NCBI GenBank assembly: GCA_016708305.1
Contig: JADJGB010000001.1
Span: 372,001-436,000, forward strand
Reading direction: 5' to 3'
DNA length: 64,000 nucleotides
Origin: Sphingobacteriales bacterium
GTDB lineage: Bacteria > Bacteroidota > Bacteroidia > Chitinophagales > Chitinophagaceae
The notes under the pieces: model-generated
What the model saw: only the letters and a program-made list of their open reading frames with translations
Database searches by the model: none
What the model was told of the DNA's origin: nothing
Part shown: in pieces, positions 10,667 to 20,226 of the stretch
How positions within the stretch are numbered: position 1 is the first letter of the stretch
Layout of the letters: the number at the start of each line of letters is the position of its first letter
Position numbers and translations under genes: made by a program

Positions 10667-11935
10667 ATCCTTACTAACTCAGTCAAAAAAAAATCATTTA
10701 GTGGTCGGAAATTATTCCATACTCTTTGCATGGCGCTATTTTAAAGCCAAAAAATCAACTAATGTAATCAATATTATTGCGTGGATTTGTATTTCTGCCA
10801 TTGTAATCGGTACGGCAGCGCTTATACTTGTGCTTAGTGTTTTTAATGGTTTTGAAGGATTGGTAAAGTCATTGTATTCTTCCTTTTACCCCGACCTCAG
10901 GATAAGCCCCAAAACCGGTAAAATATTGGTATTGACACCCGAGCAGGTTCAAAAGTTATCCTCTGTGCAAGGCGTAAAAAATTTTTCGTTGGTGGTAGAA
11001 GAAAAGGCTTTGCTGCGCAGCTACGATAATCAGGCGCTGGTATATTTGAAAGGGGTTGACTCCAATTATCAGAAGATAAATAATGTTAGGGGGCACATGA
11101 TTGACGGGCGATTTGACATTGGCAATGCCCAAAAACCGTTGTTGATAATGGGCGTAGGAATCGAGGGTTCATTGGGCATCAGGGCCGACTATAGCATAGC
11201 GCCTCTTTCTATTTATATTCCCCGAAAAAGTGATTCTGAGGAGTTTGATGAGTTTAGCAATATCATCAGCGATACCATACACACATCAGGCGCTTTCATG
11301 ATTCAGCAGGACTTTGACAGCAAATATGCCATTACGAGCATTGATTTCTTAAAAACAGGCTGCTACTGGCTGCTGATGAGTACAGCGCAGTGGAAATTGC
11401 AGTAACTGATCCTAAGAAAACCGATGTGGCAAAAAAGCAGATAGAAAATTTACTTGGAAGCGATTTCAAAGTAGAAAACCGCTATCAACAAAATCAAAGC
11501 CTTTATTCGGTGATGAGTATGGAGCGTTGGATTTTTTATGCTATCCTTAGCCTTATTTTAGTGGTGGCCGCCTTTAATATGGTAGGTGCTCTAAGCATGT
11601 TGGTTTTAGAAAAACAAAAAGACATCAGTATTCTGAACGCTCTGGGAGCTGACAGGCGTTTTATTCAAAAAATATTCTTGAATGAAGGGTTCCTGCTGGC
11701 AGTGATTGGTGGAGTGATTGGGATGATTTTGGCGCTGATTATCGTTATTTTACAGCAGAAATTCCACCTCATACCATTGGAAGGCGGTTCATTTGTCATT
11801 GATTATTTCCCTGTTCAGCTAAGGCTGATTGATTTTGTGCTGGTAGCAGCAACCGTTTTGATAATCGCTTTTGCAGCCTCCTGGATTCCTTCTTTAAAAG
11901 CATCACAACAGGAATTTTCATTAAGAAGCGAATAA
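10638..11935 (+). CDS. LolC/LolE-like ABC transporter permease
   Basis: Inner-membrane permease of the lipoprotein-release or FtsX type, about 430 residues. It has an N-terminal helix (VINIIAWICISAIVIGTAALILVLSVFNGF), a large periplasmic domain and three C-terminal helices (residues about 300-420) with EKQKDISILNALGADRRF before the third helix. The frame breaks near 11375; one base removed or added restores ADEYSAVEIAVTDP. The first ATG lies inside rbfA, and the GTG at 10701, just before NYSILFAWRYFKAKKS, is a good alternative start because the conserved family begins there. No ATPase partner (LolD) is adjacent. Confidence 0.85.
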
Positions 11936-11985
11936 TTTCGTAAAACCGGTCATTTTCAAACCCAATTACCAATGTTCGTGTATGT

Positions 11986-12020
11986 TTGGAGCCAATTTCA
12001 AACATTTCGGCTTATTTTTG
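11986..12020 (+). promoter_or_regulatory. Bacteroidota-type promoter of ffh
   Basis: The box TATTTTTG at 12013-12020 fits the Bacteroidota -7 consensus TAnnTTTG, with TTG at 11986-11988 about 24 nt upstream as a possible -33 element. The ffh ATG is 30 nt downstream. Confidence 0.5.
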
Positions 12021-12050
12021 CAGCCCTTAAAATAAAATTGTATTTGAATT

Positions 12051-13388
12051 ATGTTTAATAATTTACAAGATAAATTAGACAGCGCTTTTAAAAATCTGAA
12101 AGGCCAGGCCAGAATTACCGAGCTGAATGTTGCTACAACGGTGAAAGAAATAAGGCGTGCCTTAGTTGATGCGGATGTGAACTATAAAATCGCAAAAGAA
12201 TTTACCGATAAAATAAAAGATAAGGCCATTGGCGAAAAAGTAATCAATGCCGTTAGCCCGGGGCAGTTGATGGTGAAGATTGTAATGGACGAGCTTGCCG
12301 AACTGATGGGTGGCGAAGAGGCTGTTTTTAATGCCAAAGGTAATCCGGCCGTAATTTTGATTGCAGGTCTTCAGGGTAGTGGTAAAACCACCTTTAGCGG
12401 AAAGCTTGCCAATTACCTGAAATCAAAAAAAGGATTTTCTCCAATGTTAGTGGCAGCCGATATTTACCGGCCGGCAGCCATGGAACAGTTGCGGGTTCTG
12501 GGCGAGCAAATAGGGGTGGAGGTGCATATTGAAGCAGAAAATAAGGATGCGGTAAGTATTGCCAAAAATGCAGTAGCCGAAGCAAAAAGCAGGAATAAGA
12601 ATGTGCTCATTATAGATACTGCCGGTCGGTTGGCTATTGATGAGGCAATGATGACTGAGGTTTCCAACATTAGAAATGCGGTGAACCCTCAGGAGATTTT
12701 GTTTGTAGTGGACAGCATGACCGGTCAGGATGCAGTCAATACTGCCAAAGCATTTAATGAAAAGCTTGATTTTACCGGCGTAGTTTTAACAAAATTAGAT
12801 GGCGACACCCGAGGTGGGGCTGCTATTTCTATCAAATACACTGTAAACAAACCCATCAAATTTGTAAGCAATGGCGAAAAAATGGATGCACTGGATGTTT
12901 TTTATCCCGAAAGGATGGCACAGCGTATTTTGGGCATGGGCGACATTACCTCACTGGTAGAGAAGGCACAGGAACAGTTTGATGAAGAGCAGGCCAAAAA
13001 ATTAGAAAGTAAAATACGAAAAAACAAATTTGATTTTGCCGATTTCAAGCAGCAATTGCAGCAGATAAAGAAAATGGGCAATATGAAAGATTTGTTGGGG
13101 ATGATTCCGGGTGTAGGCAAACAAATTAAGGACCTTGACATTAGTGATGACAGTTTTAAGGGCATTGAATGTATCATTGACTCCATGACGCACCATGAGC
13201 GAAGCAATCCCGACCTGATAAATGCCAGTCGCCGAAAACGTATTGCCAAAGGCTGCGGAAAGGATATTGCAGATGTGAATGCCTTTATGAAGCAGTTTGA
13301 GCAAATGAGAGATATGATGAAAAACATGAATAAAATGGGCGCATTTGGCCGCATGATGCCCGGAATGGGAGGGAATAGTCCTTTTTAG
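12051..13388 (+). CDS. ffh: Signal recognition particle protein
   Basis: 445 residues, full length and in frame. N, G and M domains in order: the GTPase has GLQGSGKTTFSGKLA (G1), DTAGRLAIDE (G3) and TKLDGDTRGGAA (G4/closing loop), and the methionine-rich M domain follows with MPGMGG near the end. With 4.5S RNA it binds signal sequences on translating ribosomes and delivers them to FtsY. It is followed by rpsP with its own promoter. Confidence 0.97.
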   Translation: MFNNLQDKLDSAFKNLKGQARITELNVATTVKEIRRALVDADVNYKIAKEFTDKIKDKAIGEKVINAVSPGQLMVKIVMDELAELMGGEEAVFNAKGNPAVILIAGLQGSGKTTFSGKLANYLKSKKGFSPMLVAADIYRPAAMEQLRVLGEQIGVEVHIEAENKDAVSIAKNAVAEAKSRNKNVLIIDTAGRLAIDEAMMTEVSNIRNAVNPQEILFVVDSMTGQDAVNTAKAFNEKLDFTGVVLTKLDGDTRGGAAISIKYTVNKPIKFVSNGEKMDALDVFYPERMAQRILGMGDITSLVEKAQEQFDEEQAKKLESKIRKNKFDFADFKQQLQQIKKMGNMKDLLGMIPGVGKQIKDLDISDDSFKGIECIIDSMTHHERSNPDLINASRRKRIAKGCGKDIADVNAFMKQFEQMRDMMKNMNKMGAFGRMMPGMGGNSPF

Positions 13389-13447
13389 GATTAAATTTGC
13401 TCCAAAAATCAAAAATAACTCCAAAAAAAGATTGTTTTTATTAAAAT

Positions 13448-13470
13448 TGTAAAAAGAATTCTTATTTTTG
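13448..13470 (+). promoter_or_regulatory. Bacteroidota-type promoter of rpsP
   Basis: TATTTTTG at 13463-13470 fits the -7 consensus TAnnTTTG, with TTG at 13448-13450 as a candidate -33 box although the spacing is short. The leader to the rpsP ATG is about 55 nt. Confidence 0.45.
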
Positions 13471-13531
13471 GTGCCCCAATATCAATTGGGACTAAACAAT
13501 TATTTTTTAAAGCCTTAAATGTCTATTTAAA

Positions 13532-14005
13532 ATGGCAGCTAAGATTAGATTGCAAAGACACGGGTCCAAAAAGAGGCCCTTTTACTTCATTGTGGTAGCA
13601 GACGCAAGAAGCCCTCGTGATGGTAAATTTATTCAGAAATTAGGTACCTACAATCCGCTGACTATCCCGGCTACAATTGAGCTGGATCGTCAAAAAGCAT
13701 TGGAATGGCTGAACAAAGGCGCAACGCCTACTGATACTGTTCGCCGCATCCTGAGCTATAAAGGTGTTTTGTACCTGAAACATTTACTTCGCGGTGTAAA
13801 ACTGGGTCTGTTTGATGAAGCTGCAGCTATGCAAAAATTCACTACCTGGAGCGCCGAGCATGACGTACACGTGAAAAAACGTCAGGCAAAAGCGATCGAG
13901 GAAAGAAAAACTAAACGCAGAGCAGCAGGACCACAAAAAGTAGCATCAGCAAGACCTGCTGAAACCCCTGCGCCCAAAGCAGATGCTGAACCAAGTGCAG
14001 AATAG
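13532..14005 (+). CDS. rpsP: 30S ribosomal protein S16
   Basis: 157 residues. The conserved S16 core (KIRLQRHGSKKRPFYFIVVADARSPRDGKF, residues 3-32, then KLGTYNPL) is followed by a Lys/Ala/Pro-rich tail from about residue 110 (KKRQAKAIEERKTKRRAAG) that is longer than the roughly 80-90 residue proteobacterial S16, as usual in Bacteroidota. It binds 16S rRNA in the 30S subunit. rimM follows, separated by an inverted-repeat element. Confidence 0.96.
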   Translation: MAAKIRLQRHGSKKRPFYFIVVADARSPRDGKFIQKLGTYNPLTIPATIELDRQKALEWLNKGATPTDTVRRILSYKGVLYLKHLLRGVKLGLFDEAAAMQKFTTWSAEHDVHVKKRQAKAIEERKTKRRAAGPQKVASARPAETPAPKADAEPSAE

Positions 14006-14028
14006 TTAAGCTATGAAGTAAAAAATTG

Positions 14029-14170
14029 AGGCTGTCTCAAAAGTATTTCACAAAAAGAAACTAAGATTATAAGGCGTGTAACCAAAGATAGATTTCAAAT
14101 TTCTCTTTCCATTATCTCTCTTTATAATTTTTTCTAATAAGTGAAAAGTCACGCTTTTGAGACAGCCTTT
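14029..14170. repeat. 142-bp element with long terminal inverted repeats, MITE-like or giant terminator
   Basis: GAGGCTGTCTCAAAAG at the left end pairs with CTTTTGAGACAGCCT at 14152-14166, followed by a T run. The interior of about 105 bp has no coding capacity. It could be a miniature inverted-repeat element whose ends resemble insertion-sequence termini, now acting as terminator between rpsP and rimM. No clear target duplication is visible. Confidence 0.6.
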
Positions 14171-14199
14171 TTTTATTGATTTAGAAAACGAAATTTTTC

Positions 14200-14727
14200 A
14201 TGACTCAAAGTTCAAAATATTTCAGTATTGGACGACTGGCCGGAACCCACGGGCTCAAGGGCGATCTGGTACTGAAACATGCTTTAGGTGAGAAAAATGA
14301 TTTTCAAGGACTGAAAAAAATATTTATTAAAGCTGAAGAAGCCGATTGTTTTCCCTGGTTTATTGAAAAAGCAAGGGTAAAGAATAATGATGAAACCTAT
14401 CTGAAACTGGAAGGCATCAATTCAAAAGAAGAAGCTCAAAGGCTTGTTCAGAAAGAAGTATGGGTGATAGAAAAGGACTTTAAAAAACATGTAGGAGAAA
14501 ATTCAATAATCAGTCTTCTGGGTTTTACTCTTTTTGAAGGAAAAAATGAGTTAGGTGTTATTGAGGAAGTGATTGAACAACCGCACCAGATTCTGTGCAG
14601 AACCACTATTGAAGATAAGGAAGTCTATATCCCGTTGCATGAAGAAACTCTCATTGAAATTATCCAAAAGAACAAAACTGTATCAGTAAAACTACCCCAA
14701 GGGCTTCTGGATATTTATTTGAAATAA
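14200..14727 (+). CDS. rimM: Ribosome maturation factor RimM
   Basis: 175 residues in frame. The N-terminal RimM barrel starts SIGRLAGTHGLKGDLVLKH, and the C-terminal PRC-like barrel includes LGFTLFEGKNELGVIEEV and VYIPLHEETLIEI. RimM assists 16S processing around S19 and normally sits after rpsP, as here. The usual trmD and rplS do not follow. Confidence 0.93.
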   Translation: MTQSSKYFSIGRLAGTHGLKGDLVLKHALGEKNDFQGLKKIFIKAEEADCFPWFIEKARVKNNDETYLKLEGINSKEEAQRLVQKEVWVIEKDFKKHVGENSIISLLGFTLFEGKNELGVIEEVIEQPHQILCRTTIEDKEVYIPLHEETLIEIIQKNKTVSVKLPQGLLDIYLK

Positions 14728-14958
14728 CAAACGTTTGACGCAATTCGGTTGCTTTGGGAAGTAATTCTATTGAACATTTGTGCTAAAAATCCGTCAATCA
14801 TAAAGCTCTCGAAGGTTGGCAGCGCCATTAAAAATAGTCCGACTCAATAATTTGAAAAGGTAACAACAATAAAAAATCACACTATAATGTGGTTTGGCCT
14901 ATATAATTGAAAAATATATCCTTTCCCAGAGATTGGAGTTAATGCTAACTTTGTTTTA

Positions 14959-16123
14959 ATGGCAGAAAATGTTCCTCATATTGCTCATTTCGATCTTGAT
15001 TCCTTTTATGTAGCGGTGGAGATTCTACTGAATCCTGAACTGAAGGGCAAGCCGGTTGTTGTTGGCGGAAGTACCAACAGGGGTGTAGTAGGTACCTGTC
15101 GCCACGAAAGCCGAAAGTTTGGCGTTCATTCTGCCATGCCCCTGACGAAGGCCTTGCAACTCTGTCCGCAGGCGATAGTATTGTCCGGCCACTATGACCG
15201 GTATCACCATTATTCCGGATATTGTTACAGAAATTATTTCTTCCAGAGTGCCCCGCTTTCAGAAAGCATCTATTGACGAATTTTATTGCGATCTGGCAGG
15301 TATGGAAAAGTATTTTAACATTAGTCAATACCTGCGGAACCTGCGGAAAGAAATAATTGAAACAACCGGACTGCCCATATCCTGTGGTCTGGCATCGGCA
15401 AAGTTTATCGCAAAGATGGCAACCAATGAAGCAAAACCCAATGGGTTTTTGGAAATAGCCGTAGGAGAAGAAAACCATTTTTTGTGGCCGATGAGTTTGG
15501 ATAAAATTCCGGGAGTAGGCAAACAGACGGAGCAAAAACTCAGAGCGATGGGAATGAAAACAATTGGCGACATTGCAAAAATGCCCAAATACCTGCTTGA
15601 ACACAGGCTTGGCAAATGGGGAGCCGACATTTGGAATAAAGCGAATGTAACAGACAGTTCGGAAGTGGAAAGCGATCGGGAACAAAAAAGTATGAGCAGG
15701 GAAATTACTTTCGAAAAGGACCAGTCGAACATTGAATTTCTGCATATTCAACTTACAAGACTTACCGAGAAGAATGCCTTTGACCTGCGGAAAAGTGGTA
15801 AGCAGACAGCCTGTGTAGCCATAAAACTACGTTATTCTGATTTTGAAACCATAACCCGCCAGTCAATGATTGCATATACAGCTATTGATGATGAACTGAT
15901 TCTGAAAGTGCATCAGATTTTTGATGAGGTTTATGAGCGCAATCGTTCTGTACGGTTGATTGGCATACGCTTCAGCCATCTGGCGGATAGAGGTATGCAG
16001 ATAGATATGTTTAACCGGCAAGAAGAAAAACTAAATCTCTATAAAGCAATTGACAATATTAAAAACAGGTTTGGAAATGCTGCGGTTACCAAAGCGGTTG
16101 CGAGGTCTGAAGAAAAGAAATAG
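14959..16123 (+). CDS. dinB: DNA polymerase IV (Y-family)
   Basis: About 388 residues. Y-family motifs: AHFDLDSFYVAVE at the start (metal-binding Asp), SIDEFYCDLAG (second catalytic acidic pair), the helix-hairpin-helix KIPGVGKQTEQKLRAMGMKTIGD, and a little-finger domain to the end. Error-prone translesion polymerase. One extra G in TCCGGATA near 15219 breaks the frame; removing it joins GHYDRYHHYS to DIVTEIISSRVPRFQKAS. No SOS operator of known type was seen. The reverse-strand frame here is a shadow. Confidence 0.92.
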
Positions 16124-16128
16124 TAGTT

Positions 16129-17423
16129 TTATTCCTCTTCCATTTCGCTTCTTAGTTCAGGACTTATTTTCACCAGCACTTTGTCAATGCGATGCCCGTC
16201 CATATCAATAACCTCAAAATCAAAATCGTTCCAGTCCAATTTTTCGGTTGTTTTAGGAATACGTTGGAGTTTGTGTAAAATAAATCCTGCTAATGTATCA
16301 AACTCCTGCTCGCCTTCGTGCATCCAGTCGGTTTTATCAAAGTAGGATAGGAAATCATAAAAAGGTATCTGGGCATCTACTATATAACTGCCGTCTTCCC
16401 GTTCAATAATTTCATAATCTTCTTCGTCTTCCTGAGGCATATCGCCAATAATGGCTTCCAGTATATCTTTCAGCGTAATCATCCCCAACACGCTGCCGTA
16501 CTCATCCACAATAAAGCAAGAGTTTTGTTGTGCTTCCTTAAATTTCTCCATTACCTTGAACGCTGCATTATTTTCGGGAACAAACAGGGCAGGACGAATC
16601 AGGTCTTTAAATTGTATGTTGTCTTTGCTGATGTATAAATCCTTCATTGAAATGATACCCTTAATATTATCAATCACTCCATCACAAACAGGATAGATAG
16701 AATGTGTTTCTTTGAGTATCTTTTCTTTGATTATTTCTTCAGTATCATCCACATTAAACCACACAATATCACTCCGGTGTGTCATCAGCGAGGTGATATT
16801 ACGATCGCTAAGGTGGAAAATACGCTCAATAATTTCCTGCTCGGTTTCTTCCAGTGTGCCTTGTTCGGTGCCTTCATTAATGATGGCTTTGATTTCATCT
16901 TCTGTTACCTGATTGTCCTTTGGTTTGATACCCAAAACAGAAGCTACCAGTTTACTCGATTTGCTCAATAATAAAATAAAAGGGTAGGCAATATAACCAA
17001 TCAACTTCATTGGCCCTGCCACTAATTTGGCAATTCTTTCAGGCCTCGATAATCCCAGCCTTTGGGAACCAGTTCGCCAAAAACTAAGGTGAAATAGGTA
17101 ATAACTATAAGAAGAAAAACGGTAGCCAGGTCTTTACTATAGGGCTCAATTACAGGAAATTTAGATAAAAACGAAACAATAGAGCCGGTCAGTTTATCTC
17201 CCGAGTAAATACCCGTTAAAATTCCTATCAAAGTAATGCCTATTTGCACAGTCGATAAAAATGTATCGGGATGTTCGGCTAACTCTAAGGCCTCAGCAGC
17301 CTTTTTATCGCCTTTATTTGCCTGTGCTTCTAATCTTGCTTTTCGGGCAGATACCAATGCTATTTCTGCCATTGAAAATAGTCCATTGAGAATAATCAAT
17401 AAGGCTATTATAAATAATTCCAT
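16129..17423 (-). CDS. HlyC/CorC family membrane protein (DUF21, CBS pair, CorC_HlyC)
   Basis: About 430 residues: a DUF21 membrane domain with three or four helices (MELFIIALLIILNGLFSMAE at the start), a CBS pair (residues about 210-330, with MTHRSDIVWF and ILEAIIGDMPQ), then a CorC_HlyC domain ending ISPELRSEMEEE. Family members affect Mg/Co transport or metal tolerance. The frame breaks near 17022 within LVPKxxGLSRPERIAKL, another one-base error. The PAP2 gene immediately upstream touches its start, so the two are probably co-transcribed. Confidence 0.88.
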
Positions 17424-18039
17424 TAATGTATTGCTATTAATTGCTTGTCGAAGATAGTAAATTCGTAGTGTTTATTATAAATCCTGCCGCTAATAGCGCC
17501 TATCAGTATGCCCAGCAAAGCGCCACTAAACACATCAAAAGGATAATGCACGCCCACATACACCTGTGCAAAACCGATAATTGCAGCCCAAATAAACATT
17601 ATCCAGGAGTGTTTATAAATTGGCCTGAATGTAAAAAATATGAAAGTGGCCAGGCCAAAATGATTGATGGCATGGTTGGATACAAAACTATACCCTCCGG
17701 AACAACGCCCTAACACTAACCTTACAAATCCCAGCATATCTACATCCTGACAAGGCCTTAACCGTTCAAACAAGGCCTTAAAAATTCTTGCGCCGGTAAG
17801 GTCGGTAAAAGCCACGGTACAAAGGCCAAAAAGAAGCCAAATATAACCTGTCTTTTTAAAATTTATGAGAACAAAAAGTATAATAAACAAATATAAAGGT
17901 GCCCAAAAAAAAGCATTTCTGAAAGCCGGCATTAACTTGTCCAAAAATTCATTGGCCATATAGGTATTAACGGCATAAAAAAATGTCGGTCCAGGTTATC
18001 GAGCCAGTCAGGAAAAGGTATGTACACAAACGGGTGCAT
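17423..18039 (-). CDS. PAP2-family membrane phosphatase
   Basis: About 205 residues. The three phosphatase motifs are KALFERLRPCQ, SFVSNHAINHFG (the usual SGH is SNH here) and VYVGVHYPFD, between five or six transmembrane helices. Family members dephosphorylate undecaprenyl pyrophosphate or phosphatidic acid at the periplasmic face. I extend the start from 17959 to the ATG at 18039 because adding one T to the T7 run near 17980 gives FPDWLDNLDRHFFYAVNTYM, typical of PAP2 N-termini. The gene ends at the start of the CorC-like gene. Confidence 0.85.
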
Positions 18040-18523
18040 TTTGCAAAAATAAGGCACAAAAGCCTGTAAGAAGGTGCTTAAAAGGTTTAAATTTGAAAGT
18101 AGCTGATAATCAGTTAATAATCAGTAGCTTATGAAGTCTTTTTTTTATATTTATCGTAGTTGGTTTTTCTGCAACACCGGTAATTGAGTTATTTGTGTAA
18201 AACTATTATGAAAAATATGGTCAACAATGCAACAAAAGATAAATGCCTTCAACCAATCCAAACAGACCTGAAAATAGTATAGCAAAAAATTTCCCGATTT
18301 GAAGAAATGACATTTTACCTTTGTGCAAATAAGTAATAATTAGGAAGTATTTCTATTCGCATAATAAAAATTTAATACCCTTCATAATGTATTCATAATT
18401 TTAAGAATGGCGGTAACTCATTGAGTATGAGCGAAAGATATATTTTTTTGAAATTAGGAATGATTTGTAGCTTTGGGAGTTACCATGCTTTTTAAAAAGA
18501 CGCACCACAAAACATAACCAATT
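18040..18523. other. Non-coding spacer of about 480 bp
   Basis: No reading frame with coding character on either strand. Very AT-rich, with an imperfect dyad around 18099-18133 (AGCTGATAATCAG repeated as ATAATCAGTAGCT). It marks the change from housekeeping genes to the accessory region. Confidence 0.5.
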
Positions 18524-19153
18524 ATGACAATATTAAAATTACTTTCATCAAGGCAGGGACAAAAAGGAAATGAAGCCAACATTGAATTGGCACGGCAGAT
18601 TTCATTGACAGATAATAAAAATGCCGTAATAGAACTTGTAGAAAATTTGGTGAATAAAGACAAAAATATTCAAGGCGATTGTTTAAAAACGCTTTATGAA
18701 ATTGGTTATCTAAAACCTGAATTGATTGCTGATTATTATTCTGAGTTTATCAAATTATTGACAAATAAAAACAATCGCCTGGTTTGGGGTAGTATGATTG
18801 CACTGGCGAACATTACGGATTTAAAACATAAAGAAATATTTGCATCGTTAAAAGAGATAATTGAAATAATAAATAAAGGATCAGTGATAACCATTGACAA
18901 TGGCGTTGACATACTTGCCAAATTGAACAGGCAGGACAGGTATTTTGATACAACCGACCCTTTGCTAATAGAACAGTTGTGGAAATGCCCGATTAAACAG
19001 CTTTCACAGTATATCGAGAAATCGCAGGTTTCTATCAATATAAAGAACAAAGAAATCTATCAGACAATTATTGAGAAGCGCAAATCAGAATGTGAAAACG
19101 AATCTCAAATAAAGCGTCTGGAAAAATCATTGAAACAAATATATAAACTTTAA
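18524..19153 (+). CDS. HEAT-repeat-like protein of unknown function
   Basis: 209 residues, all helical, without signal peptide. The pattern of paired amphipathic helices (NAVIELVENLVNKDKNIQGDCLKTLYEIGYLKPELIADYY and onwards) fits HEAT-like repeats, so a protein-binding role is likely. The frame is intact, unlike many neighbours. It is followed after 13 bp by a small membrane protein and precedes the restriction-modification locus. No specific homologue recognised. Confidence 0.65.
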   Translation: MTILKLLSSRQGQKGNEANIELARQISLTDNKNAVIELVENLVNKDKNIQGDCLKTLYEIGYLKPELIADYYSEFIKLLTNKNNRLVWGSMIALANITDLKHKEIFASLKEIIEIINKGSVITIDNGVDILAKLNRQDRYFDTTDPLLIEQLWKCPIKQLSQYIEKSQVSINIKNKEIYQTIIEKRKSECENESQIKRLEKSLKQIYKL

Positions 19154-19166
19154 AAAAGGAGGTCAT

Positions 19167-19529
19167 ATGAAAACAAAAAGATTATCTATCAGCACTTTAT
19201 TAGGCGTAGTATTTGGTTTTATCTGTTTTGGCTTTGCCTCAAGCGGACAGAATGAAATATCTACAATTTTAGCCCTAAATATTATCTTGGGCAGGACATT
19301 AATTGGTGTTGCCATAGGAATTAGTCGCTTTACATTAAAGCATTGGTCATTACATGGGATAGTAATGGGATTAGTATTTAGCTTACCTGCAGGATTTGGA
19401 GCAATGTTAGGACCCGAAACTCCTGAATTTTCACATACTATGTTGATGACATCGACAATTGTATTGGGAATGATTTATGGTTTCCTGATTGAACTAATTA
19501 CCACGTTGGTTTTCAAAGCTAGACAATAA
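19167..19529 (+). CDS. Small four-helix membrane protein
   Basis: 120 residues with four hydrophobic segments and GxxxG-like spacing (GVVFGFICFGFASSG, GRTLIGVAIGISRF, GIVMGLVFSLPAGFGAMLG, IVLGMIYGFLIELITTLVF). A strong AGGAGG-like site lies just upstream (AAAAAAGGAGGTC), which is unusual for Bacteroidota. Function unknown. Confidence 0.65.
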   Translation: MKTKRLSISTLLGVVFGFICFGFASSGQNEISTILALNIILGRTLIGVAIGISRFTLKHWSLHGIVMGLVFSLPAGFGAMLGPETPEFSHTMLMTSTIVLGMIYGFLIELITTLVFKARQ

Positions 19530-19562
19530 AGAAAAACTCAAAACATTAAAATGTATATATTA

Positions 19563-19830
19563 TGAATGCAAATAAATATTGTCAAAGTTGTGGCTATCCA
19601 ATGAAAAAGGATAAAAAAGGCGGTGGTTCCAATGCAGACGGTACAATAAATATATAGCAGTGTTCAATGTGTTATGAGAATGGATAAGTTTTAAGTATGC
19701 CCGAAATAGATACTGGAAATTTCAATTGTTTTGTATTCAAGAAATGAAGAAAGATGGAATGAACGAACTCTTGGCATGGATATTATCACGTGGAATTCCA
19801 AAACTTGAAAGATGGAAAAATATATTAAAA
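19563..19830 (+). pseudogene. Decayed zinc-ribbon domain protein
   Basis: Begins MNANKYCQSCGYPMKKDKKGGGSNADGT and then, after an in-frame TAG (near 19655), continues QCSMCYENG, a TAA, and after a frame change IQEMKKDGMNELLAWILSRGIPKLERWK. This is the layout of the small putative zinc-ribbon proteins (CxxC ... CSxCY ... EM ... IPxLxRWK). Two stops of substitution type plus a frame change indicate real decay rather than homopolymer error. Confidence 0.75.
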
Positions 19831-20226
19831 CACATGGTAACAAAGTATAGCTGCAATAAGGGTTTCAGTGGTAATCCAAGCATTCTGCCCCGCTCAAACT
19901 TCGGTGTCGGCGGCCAGGTGCGAAGCCCGCAATCCCTTACCGCTGCTATATTCGGACGTTGCCGGCAAGCCTTACAGATGCCACAACAGCCAAACAGACG
20001 ACTATAAACATAAAATGAAACGCTAATTTTGACCTGTGACCAACATGCAGACCATATTTCAAACGAAGAACGAGTAAACCGATCTCGATGGTTATTGGTA
20101 CCGACCCTTCTGTGTTTTTTATTTTCCCCACCGCACATTTTTTTTAATTCAATTTTTTGTCATCGCACTAATGACTGTTTTCAGTAATATAAAACTAACT
20201 TTACAAACGAATTTTAAGAATAGAAA
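19831..20226. other. Non-coding, locally GC-rich segment before hsdM
   Basis: No supported gene. Bases about 19883-19975 are strikingly GC-rich for this genome (CCCCGCTCAAACTTCGGTGT, GGACGTTGCCGGCAAGCC) and abut AT-rich DNA on both sides, suggesting a foreign or recombined fragment. A promoter for hsdM is probably in the last 80 bp. Confidence 0.45.

Noticed and set aside
12902..13354. Reverse-strand frames opposite ffh
   Set aside because: Shadow of the methionine-rich M domain of Ffh.
14945..15751. Long reverse-strand frame opposite dinB
   Set aside because: The plus strand clearly encodes DinB with catalytic motifs; the reverse frame has no recognisable product.
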